Source: Bugulina stolonifera (Eukaryota > Bryozoa > Gymnolaemata > Cheilostomatida > Bugulidae). Taken from it: a DNA stretch of 64,000 bases. Positions 39,960 through 51,900 of this stretch are shown piece by piece (positions within the stretch are counted from its first letter, which is position 1; every line of letters begins with the position of its first letter). The translations under genes and the position numbers were made by a program. The stretch lies in assembly GCA_935421135.1 (NCBI GenBank), contig OW285194.1, forward strand, positions 15,151,376 through 15,215,375, given 5' to 3'. The notes beneath the pieces are model-generated. The model was not told the DNA's origin and did no database searches. It saw only the letters and a list, made by a program, of their open reading frames with translations.

Positions 39960-42900
39960 GATTTAATTATATTAATACTACTGATGGACAGGGTGGATAC
40001 ATCAATGGGTGGTGATCAACTATTTAACTCTACAATACGCAAGTAAGTACAAATAGACCAAACATAGTAGAGTATAGCATAGCGCAGCGTAGCGTAGCAT
40101 AGCATAGCATAGGTTCTATAGTATAAACTGAATATAATTTGAACTTATTGCCTATAGCTGTGTTATGTACTGATGTTGTTAATGACATCAGAAACGGATA
40201 AACAGAAGCAGATAACCGCAGCATTGTAATATTATTACACATAATATACAGTGTATAATATACTCGCACATGTACATGTAGTATGTATGTGCAGTATGTA
40301 CATGTATAACATGTATATGTAGTATGTACATGTATATGTAGTTAGTACATGTATATGTAGTTAGTACATGTACACGTATATGATTGTAGTATAATAGATG
40401 TACATGTAATATACACATATTTATCTGTGGTAGAATACTTTAATTCTCTCCATATAATGTACATAATTGTAATGTGACTAAATTTGTCCTTTCAGTTTAC
40501 ATTTTCATAAACTAGAAGAATTCTTGAAAATATCGGAATACGAATTGACTGTGATCCAAAGAGATTGCTACAACCCTGGACTGCTTTTGGTAGCTGACCC
40601 TCAGGCTATTTGGAATATAAATCTGACGTCTGAAACTGCTATACTGCTATACGGTACGACAGCAACAAGTGAAGTGAGTGTAGATGGCGCAGGGCCAGCT
40701 ATGAGATTCTCTCGTATCATGGACTTGATTCAGTTTGAGCTAGAAACTGTATTTGTAATAGAGAGTTACTGTATCCGACGTCTAGACAGATTGTCACAGA
40801 CGGTGAGCACTATGACAGGTGATTGCAAGGTACCTGGTACTACTACAGGGAACCTGTCTATTGCCAGATATACAAACATCGTATCTGCTGTTATTATGAA
40901 TAGCATAAGAATTGGTTTGGCGGAAGGTGGTGGTAGCGACCGTGTGTTACTTCTTGACCTTGACCTTGAACAAGTATGGCAGCTGGCCCATCTCGATAAA
41001 ATTAACACTCTGTTTGTTGACAAACTATATACAAAGCTATATATATTTTCAGAGGGCAACTTAAAAACAATCGACTTTCCCATACCTTTTCTTTCTTTCC
41101 TCGGCACCACTGGTGGCAATAGTACAGCTGATGGAAATCTGACATCTGCGTCTTTTAACAAAATATCTGATGGCTTCTTTTATGACGACGTAATTCTCTC
41201 GGTGGACGAGTTTGATTCTGTCATCAGAGTTGTAGATACAAAAAGTAAAACTGTGACCTCAATATGTCACATCAAAGAGAGTTCAATTGAACCATCTACT
41301 CCAGTCTACTCAAGTAACATATCAACCTGTATGTTACAACAAGTGTTCTCTGCAGCAATAATACCAGAGCTTGGAGTTATCCTACTTGGAGGGTATAAAC
41401 ATCTCATCAAACTAGATATTTCTATAGATTACACAGGTAGACAAATGCATACTTTATACTGGGTAATTTAAGTTGAGATATAGCCTAAGATCTGTATTTT
41501 TAACAACTTGTAATGGTTTTTAGTACATTACAGCCAACTGCTGAAGATATCACAAATGAGTATTTACTTCACAACTAACTGTATAATAGTGTTCTGTTTT
41601 CTACAGGTTGCCAGACACACTCTCACTGCTTACCATACTGTAAAGCTGGCAAAACATTCCAATGTAGAACTGGGGTAGATTACATCTGTGACCCATTTCT
41701 CAAACACTGCTCCATCAGATGTGGTACGGGTGGAGTACACTGTCCCCCTCAACAACGGTGTACACAAGTAGACAGTGGGCTAAGCATCTGTAGAAGATCA
41801 TGTAGACACTATACTGACTGTCTATTCACTCAGAAGTGCTTTGCAGGTAAAACACTGACTACTTGTTGCATTATAACACCTGCATGCGATGCACTGTGGG
41901 TTCCACTAGTAACACAGTTGATCATTGCGTTGCTCATCGAAGAAGGTTACCCAATTCTACAGCAATTTAGAGGAATTTTCCGGCTGTAAACACTCAACCC
42001 CCGCTTTGTCACCACTAAAGACAATGACCCACTAACATATATTTATATTGTAGGATACTGTGTGAAACAACCACCTGCAAGTAAGTTGAACCCTATAATT
42101 ACATTGAGCAAGTACTTAGATAACTATGCTTTCCTATGAATATTGTAGAGACACCGCCTAGCAGATGACTGTGTTATAGTTATTATTAAATCACCTGGTT
42201 GGTAACAGGTTCTTTTTTTTAATTCCAGTCCCTTCGACAGCTCCACCAAAAATATGCCTGGGTATACATACATGCATCCATACACCTACGTTGGACTTGC
42301 TTTCCTATGAGAAAGCAAAGGAGAGTTGCAAGTCTGTTAACAGTTCCATTATTTCACTTTCTGGTATCACTGAAGACGAGTATGTGCTGGGCTGGACTTC
42401 AGCTCTACTGAGTACTCTGTCTACAATATCCAAGGTGTGGATTGATTTCGGTGAGTACATGTAGATACCGCAATATTGTGTGAATACATTCGCCTGTGAA
42501 CTATCTTGTATCATTCTAATCACGCCAGCTACAAATACACACAATAATATGCTAAATTGAATTCTGCTGCAATTTTTCATTTTAGTAAGAATTTATTCTA
42601 TAAAATACATAGTAATTACTTGTTTTTCTGAGTCTGCATGCACAGCAATTTATTGAATTTCTCATTGCTATTTAGAACTAAAGCCGATACAGGTAATTCA
42701 ATATTGTATCATATAATTCAGTTTAGTTACACTTTATTTTCCTTACAAGTTGCACTGTTACAGCTCCTCTCTATCATTGCCAGCTGCAGCTGAGATGCCA
42801 TTACACTCCATACTTATTTGCCTCTTTATTTCTCTTAGGAAAAGCCTGAGAGTAGTATTTTTGAAGAAGTCTTTAAACTCAGAACATGGTTTCCAGCTGG

Positions 42901-45900
42901 CCCATTATTTTACAACCTATTCAACTCCACATGGGGAGTTTCGACTAACCACTCTCTTGCGACAGCACTCTGTATCCAGAGAACAGAGGCTATTGTCACA
43001 GGTACCATTTAAAGTATTACAGCAGATGGCCTACCTAAACCCTCAATAGATACTCTACTATATACTGTAATCTTCTAGTGTTTTTATTAGTACATGTATA
43101 ACCTTCTAGTGTTGCTATTACATGGGTTTTCTACTCTATATCCACCTCTCACAACCTTCATCCCTTGTAGAAGTGAAGTGATACAGGTAGAATAGTATTT
43201 GTATTCGTACAAGCAGTCCACGATTTAGTGCATTTCTGTGAAGATATTGTACTAATCTACACACTTACTCTACTGTAATATCTAAGCATTGAACATAGAT
43301 GAAATCACTCCAACAGTATATATCTTCTGTTATTAACTGAACCTTCCAACCTGCTGAATATATTCTTATTTCAAACTCTCTTTTTCATGTTAACCAGTCA
43401 CATGTACATGTAGCTTGATCCCCTTCAGGAAATCAAGAATGTGAGCAGCGGACATCTCTACGCAACTGTCTGGCTGGTAACTCCAGCATGGAATGTCTAG
43501 CTGAAGTTGCAGATTGCTGTCAGCTTACTCCACTCTTGGACCATGATATAGTCCTCACAGACTTAGAAGAGTTTGCTCGTCTGAACTTTGGCAGTTAGTA
43601 TACATGTACTTGTTATATGGATACAGATAAATCAGGTATAAATGCACTTGTGTCTCATGTTAAACCCTCACCAGTTTGAGCAGAGTAATGGCTCCTCTGT
43701 TGTTGTTTTACTTTCAGAGAAACTAGAATTTGACTGTCTATCTAATCAGCGAGGAATAAAAGGGTCTGTTGAGGCCGTATGCTTGTATGGCGAATGGTTG
43801 ATATCTGAATGTATACCTGAAGACACATCCAGTGAGTTGAAAGTTCAATCTCTTTTATGTTTATACGTGTACAATTGTTTGATATAGACAGCTCTTTGAA
43901 GGCATGTTTGAGCAGGTCAAGGTTGTCCTGTCCAAAGGTGAATTTAACCTGTTGTTGTCAGTCAGTATTTTAAACTATGCCATCTGATAGATTGATGGAC
44001 TATCTGGACTAAAACTTTGTGTTGTTATTTTGAATCGCAGGTGCAGACTGTTCCTTACCAGGTGATCTGCCACCACTCTACAGGTTGATAGCTGGTAGTA
44101 ACACAACTAGCAGATTCATGGTGGGAGACATTCTGCTACTTGGATGTGATGGGTACTTCACAAGCACTGCTTCTCCTATGCCACTGAATGTGCTGACATG
44201 TATGGGCGGTACTTGGTCTCCTCCTACTGAATATTTACAGAAGGATCAGTGCTTAGACAAAGTTCGTATACATCATAACAAAAACTTGTATGAATGGCTT
44301 TTGTGATAGTAAATGCTTGGCAGAGATTGTTGAAACAGCAGTTCATGCAGTCATTAAGGATTTGGTGAATGCCCATGCTAGAGAATGATGCAATGTAGAG
44401 TGATAGTGTTAGTAGAGAGCCATAGCCTGAGAATATTAATCTAAAGACTTTCTTCAGGTTGCAAGACATCCACAGTTCAACTGGAGATACAACCCAAGTA
44501 ATGGACTGTGCTACAGTCTCATAGAAGCTAACATATCGTTCTATATCTCTCATGATATCTGTGTGAGAACATCCTCTAAGTTGGTAGAAGTTGACAGTTC
44601 CACAACAAATAACTTCTTGAAAGACCTTTACAGTAATAAAGCTTTCTGGGTCTCTGGTCAATGTAAGCATATCTTTTATGTGTGCGCAGCCATTAGTGCT
44701 TTAGTAAAGGACACAATGCTAGTGGTGTAGTTAAGGACATGGTGCTAGTAGATAGTAAAGGACACAGTTTTAATGGTTTAGGAAAGGATTCTACGGAAAA
44801 AACTTTAGGTGTTCTCAAAATTGCAGACAACATAAGACTTGGGCATTCATGAGCATGTGACATCAGTCTACACAATTTATGAATTTATCTATGTGCTGTA
44901 TTATACCTGTATTATTGTAGCATATACATCACTATTGCTATGGCTTGTTATGGCTTGTTCATATGGCTTACTCCTGCACTATGTCTTAATGTCTGATAGC
45001 TTGAAAATACAGCAACACAACATGATGGCCAGTAAAAAATTCTTCATGTATAAAATGTAGATTTTCAGTCATAAAATCACTTGCGTATTTTTTTTCTAAT
45101 ATATAACCGATCACTGTCCAATCCACTAGTGTCTAGAAGCATGTACTCTGCTAAATTGCTTCGTGTTTTCGTTATTGAAGATAACCCTGGACAAGCAGCT
45201 TTCCTGCACAGTAATGGAAGACGTTTAGACTACACCAACTTTCCCGTTGATCAGAAGTTTCTTCATAGTCATTGCATTCAGATAGGTGGGAAAGATGATT
45301 GGCTGGTACAGAACTGTAGTAGTAGTTCAGACGGCGCTGTGTGTCAAACATCTGCTCTAGAGATCAAAGGTGATATACATGTAATAGTTCTGTAATGCAT
45401 TTACATCTGCAACACTCTCAAACTCGAAGACCTTGCAACAGGCTAGCTAATCTTTGCCTCTTTGGTAATTTGTTTTCTATAGCAAAAGCACATTGTATAT
45501 TCTGTACAATATGAACATACATGTATATAGACAAGCAGCAATGCATATGCAGTCCATGTCTAGGTGCCTGTAACATGTCTTTGGTAGAGAGTTGGAGCAG
45601 TTGGTCTACTTGGACTCAATGTACCACAGGCTACACCCGTTACAGAACCAGACAATGCCTCACAGGCACTTCCTGGTGCTCGGCCTGTGATGGAGAGTCA
45701 GTTCAGAAGGAGAAGTGCTGTCAGAGACCAGGTTTGAAGTACATCTGTCTCAGGTTGTTTCATTTTACCGGGTTTACTATGTATATTTCTGCTCTTTATT
45801 CTCTATATTACTGGTAACCTGTACAACTTGTGTTGTAGTTAGCAAGCAGTTTGCTCATCTCTACCATCTCAAAGAGCACACAGTCGGCTCACAGATGTAT

Positions 45901-48900
45901 TATGAATGTCCTCATGGCTATGTGAATAGAAACGGAGGTGGGACTAACATCACTATACAGTGTCTTGCTGATGGGACATGGAATGACTCACCCCCAACTT
46001 GTGTAGGTCAGAACTTAGTCTACCTAATTGATAAGACTTTATTGCCACTATAACATGGTGTAGGAACTGGACCCTATTAATAGTCTGATAGTATACTGTA
46101 CAATATATCTACATGTACATCTTTCTTTGTGTATACAGTGAGTAGCAAACATCTACCAACGTACCTATAATTATGTAGTGCAGTATACAGTATTTTGACC
46201 TCTGACCTTCAATATCATACATGTACCTACTTACAGCTGTACCATGTACCTACTTACAGCTGTACCATGTACCTACTTACAGCAGTACCATGTACCTACT
46301 TACAGCTGTACCATGTACCTACTTACAGCAGTACCATGTACCCTGAGAACTCTATCAGCTCCGCCAGACTCTAACTCCTACATATTAAGTTACACATCAG
46401 TGAAAGATTACTACTTTGGTTCATATGTCTACAGAGTCTGCAACCAGTCTGGTTTTGTCTTTACAAACTCTAGTGTCTCCAGAACAAAGATCATGTGTCA
46501 GTCTGGTGGTTGGTGGGTTGGTGACTCCACACAGACCTGCGAAGGTAGGATGCTTTCAATAATTATGTAAGTTTCTACATGGTTGGAGAAAACACAAATA
46601 CGGATATACGGTTAAAATGCCTTTTCATGCAATCAAGGCCAGACTTCCTTATACATGTATCTGATTATCTTTTATAATAGAGAGAAACTGTGGTAGAGTA
46701 CCAGACATAGAGAATGCAATATGGAATAGAACTGTCTACTTATCTACTATCAAAGAGGAAAGAAGAGAGAAAGATCTGGTGTACTATCTTGACCAGATAA
46801 TATTCAACTGTCTACCTGACTATCATTACAGACAATCTGATGAGTTTACATTAACCTGTCAGTCAGATGGTACCTTAGATCTCCTTCAACCCAGATGTGT
46901 TGGTAAAATTTAATTTAATTGTGATTTGCTTACATTTATAGGCATGGATTCTGAGGAAAATGTACAGAGTTGCGCTATATATTAAATGGTAAATGTTTTG
47001 TGCATTTAGAGAAATTATGTGAGAGAATGACTGCAGACCTACCTAAGTATGCACATATAACAAGTGAACTTCCTGTTAAGTTTGGGGAGAGTACCAATCT
47101 AACTTGTGATGAGTCATACGTCTTAGATAAAGAGACTAGAGAAGAGACTCAACTGGTTACATGTGTAGAGATCAACAGATGGCAGCTGGCTGAATATAGA
47201 CCATGTGTTTGTAAGTACAGTGAGGAGACCATGTTGAGCTAGAGGGAAACATGCTGGTAGTATGTATGTGCAGTAGTGAAGTACGAGTAGTACATATTAT
47301 GGGTTGTCATGATGTGGTGGGATAATCCATGCGTGATGGAGCATGTTACCATGTTACAGTGATATTGTGTAACCTTCCGCCAAAAGCAGTGAACATAAAA
47401 TCCCACTCAGAAGTCGAAAACAGAAAGGTAGGAGAGAAGATTGTCTATCTGTGTGCTGATGGTATGATAGACTATAGAAACAGAAGAGCTGTAGTTGAAA
47501 TAGAATGTCTACCTGACCTTACCTGGTCAGCATCTCCTGCCTATTGCTCAGGTAAACCATTTGTACCAGACAGTTGAACACATTTACCCTATACTCTGTA
47601 GAGAGACTATATAATAGATTTATCTTGTTGAAAATAATATTTTCTTTGATTAGTCTGGGAGTTGGGTTTCCTTGATCTGTGAGGATAAGAAAACAGTAAG
47701 ATAGGCTGCAGGTTGTTTGAAGGCTTTTTTGCCACCTTACTTACATGTACAATGTACTTGGCTAGCCCACAACTGAATCACCACAGTGGTCATTTCTCCT
47801 CTACGCCTGCAGGAAGAAGGATACACAAACACACCTGTGGGAGGAAATTGGGGTCTAGGCACCACCACATAAAAGGAGAATGGTGTTCTAGTCGCCCACC
47901 ACATGCATTAAATAACTCGGTTTATAACTGTTATGAAATGGTCATAGATATAGTTTACCTAGCATTGCCAGCCATTCACTCAAAAAACGTGGAAATAAAA
48001 AACTGCATAGCCCAGTGACTATTCACAATAATAAGCTATGATTTGTGAGCATGAATATTGTAATTTTTTTTTCACGCGAGCAGTGAATCCTATGTATTGG
48101 CATTTTGCTCTCAGCATTAAATTGTATTTAGGGAACAATATATAAAGTGGGTATACATGTAGACCTCAAAGTAATGTAATAATGTGTGATTGTACATTAT
48201 AAATTACAGAGATATTCTGTGAGGAACCAGGAGAGCTGGAGCATGCAGACAGAATCATCTCTGGCTTTAGAGTGAAAGACACAGCAAGTATATATACCTG
48301 TACTAGCACTAGTACTTACTACTAAACCGACACAGTGTTGAGACTTTAGTTCAAAACAATTTATACTTTGTTTCCAGTATTTATGTATAAGTTGACCATC
48401 TAATCTAATAGACAATTATAAGTACTCGTTTAAATCATCCCAATCTATGATGTAGCTGGATTCCACATGGGAGGTAATATATCTGATGATTCTTTTAGGT
48501 AACTTACACCTGCTGGCCGGGGTACATACTCGCTGGGAAGAAAGAAAGCGTAAGGTCATACAGACTTACATGTCAAGAGAATGCTCTCTGGGATGGCAAC
48601 ACTGTTTCCTGTATAAATGATGTGCCATATGTAAGCATCATTTTGTTAATTTGCCAGTATCTCCATCATAGAAATGGTTGCACTTGTGTGAGTCACAAGA
48701 AGCATGACGGTAGTTTTAGTGTCCATTCAACTCACGATTTGTCATTTAGGTTACCAGTAATTTTGCGAAGTCGTGTTGATTTGCTCACATTGGATAATAT
48801 GGCACTATTGGCTGCTGCTCTAGACTGCCAAGTTACATTGTACACTGTACACACATTTTTTTCAAGATTACATCTGTTTTCTAGTGCAGCACTGTATGGT

Positions 48901-51900
48901 TGTAGTTGTATGTACAATTAAAGATATGCTTGCATGGTTGTCTTATATGACTGACAGTTTAAAGAGGTATGCAAATATCCAAATACAGAGTTGATGAATG
49001 TTATATCCTTCTTTTCTAGCACTCTCTGACTTTAGAAAGTGTGTCTAATAAAGCCATTACAATCTCTCTTATACAGAGACGTGACTACGATGGAGTAAAT
49101 GTTGAATACCACATCATAGCCTCAGGTAAGGTAAACAGTCAAAGGTTGATATTATTCAGCTTGTAGATTTTAGAATTGATGTCCACCAATTGCTTTCTTA
49201 AGTAGACATCAGTGTTGTGTGCTGTTTCAGGTAAGAAAGTGAGGAGGTGGTACTCCATCAATGAAACTGTATACAAGCAGCTTAACAGATCTGTATCTGG
49301 TATTGTCTTTGTTACTATAGATCTATACTCTGGATTTCATTACAATATAACAGTAAGTGTATCATTATTATAGTTTGTATATTAAAAAGCAAATAATAAA
49401 TGATAGTTTACGTAGCAGTAAGTATATAATAGTTATAGTTTTTTTAACAGTAAGTATATACATGTAATAATGATAATTTGCACTTTATTAGATCATTCAA
49501 AAATTGAAATAAAAGTGGTGAATGAGAATAAAAATTAATTACTATTTATAAGTTCATACCAGAAATCCCAGATCTATTAGGTCAGAACTTTTGTATCAAC
49601 CAGATACAACATCTACACTGTGATAGGTGGTTGGCATGATGTACATGAATATGCAGTACTCCAGTTCTTACTAAATCTTTAATGCAGGTGGAGTCTAAAG
49701 TGAGAAATGAAGAAATGAGGAGAAGACAACTACAGAACTATTCTATTTATATCCAAAGTAGAGAACCAAAAGTATTTGCTGGCTTATCTATGGAACATAG
49801 CGCTCCTATACTAAGGTGGTGCATATATCCTATGAACGCAGTCTACTGGCATTTGGAAAATATCCTTGTATACTAAATATAATATTGATACTTATACATA
49901 TACATTATATCTAATAAGGGTATACATAGGATTATTATAGGATTTGTATAATATACACTACACATAGGACACATAGTGCACTATGATAGGCTATAATCTT
50001 TTAATCATGCTGAGAGTGAGCTAATCTGGTCTGCCATTACATTTAATTTACTGGCAAACTTCCAAGCTCCAAGCTTTCTCAAGCACATTATAGCTTTAAT
50101 ACATAGCTTTGTTGAATCCTTCAATTTACACCAGGGTACATTGACTGCTGTGTGCACAGTGTATAGTACAGCTATACTTACATTGCAGGGCAGATATGAG
50201 TACCTTAGTGTCGCTGCCATTTGAAACAAGTCATAGTGGGGTTAGAGCATTCACTATCATAGTATGTGACATGATTACTTATCTACCTAAGGAATACTAT
50301 GATGGAAAACTTGTCGGAAATATCTCTAACTATGCTATGGTAAGTCACACTGCTATCCAATTGACTACTTGCATACGCTCGTACATATTATATTTATACA
50401 ACGAACTATCTCATGAATTGTTATATATACCTGCTTCTACTCTCTTGTGGCTGTTGGCTGAAGAACTTAACATAATGTATTAAATCCAGTTCTGGTCACA
50501 TGATTGTGGTTGTCAAAAAGGCAGAGCTTGACACCAATGGTAGGGACTATGTGGTACAAAATACAGTGTTGTGCCTTCTCACATCAAGAGGAGGAGTTGT
50601 CCTCTTTCATTTGCATTAGAACAGTTGTGTGTGCTGCACTAACTACTGCTCAATCTAGTGGACTAGTAGATACTAGCTTCCAGTCTGCTAACCATGTATC
50701 TAGTCACTAGGACATGAGTAACAGAACTTACAGGAATAAAATGGTTCAAATCAACAAGTGTGACTTGGCAGCAATGGCCTCAACTAACCTTGTTTCCTTT
50801 ATCTTAGCCTCACAGTCCAAGACTCATTTGCCAAACATCAAATTTAGCTTTTCCACGTAAAGCATGGCAGCGGGGATCCGAATGTGTTCTGTGACCAGTG
50901 CAGCTAATAATTTGCATCAACATTGCGAGGTAGCATCACAGTGAAATGTTTGTCATTGCCAGGTAACGGCAGCAGAAGAGAATCGACCTATATGGGGATG
51001 TTACCAGACAATGGCACCGTGTCCAGTAGATGATTATAGCAACTGTAAAGATGTTACAGGTCTTGAGAATGGATATATTAGATACTATGAGATTCAGAGG
51101 CTGAGATACAGGGTTGGTGCCGAAAAGTAAGTCTAGTAATATGCTGACTAAATACATGTTCATGTACATTCACATTTAGTAGAGTATATCTTGAGGTAGA
51201 TCTACTGTTCATGTTCACTCATTGCTTTAGGCTGGAATTGTAGTAATACATGTATATCGATTGATATAGCATTTAGAAACTCTGAACCCTGCTGTGATAT
51301 AACAGAAGAGAAAAGTCAGTAATAGACACTGAAAACTCTGATTTCAATACTAGCATATAGAGCTGCTGGAAGGTGGAATATCTTTTAGTTAGAATGAGCA
51401 GATAACTACATGTATTTACTTGAAACACACTGTAGCTGTAGCCTGGCTGATGTATGCAGTTCTATTAATGTAGTAGTAAATTGGTGTTAAGTTGATATTA
51501 CATGAGGAGTTGTCTTATCATAGATGTGATAATCCCAGTGCTCGGAGTACCTACTGTAACGGACCTCTAAAGTCAATGTCTACTTTCTGTGTTAAACTCA
51601 GAACATATGGTGATGATGATTATTTTGACTCCCCTTGTTCACAACCCGTCACTACTAGTAAGTACAATCATATCTCTCCATATACATAATTATCTATCAT
51701 ACAACCCATCACTACTAGTAAGTGCAACCATATCTCTCCATATTATATAGTATCATACAACCCATCACTACTAGTAAGTACAATCATATCATTCCATATG
51801 ATATAGTATCACGCAACCATGTGCCTTTTCAGCTTTTCACTGGCTTGAGCCTAATTGCAGCTCTTTATCGTTGGACATAACTTGTTAAGTTTTATTAAAC

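Noticed and set aside
44224..44670. 148-codon minus-strand frame
   Set aside because: Antisense of gene C CCP 2 and lectin-domain exons, which have splice sites and recognisable motifs on the plus strand.
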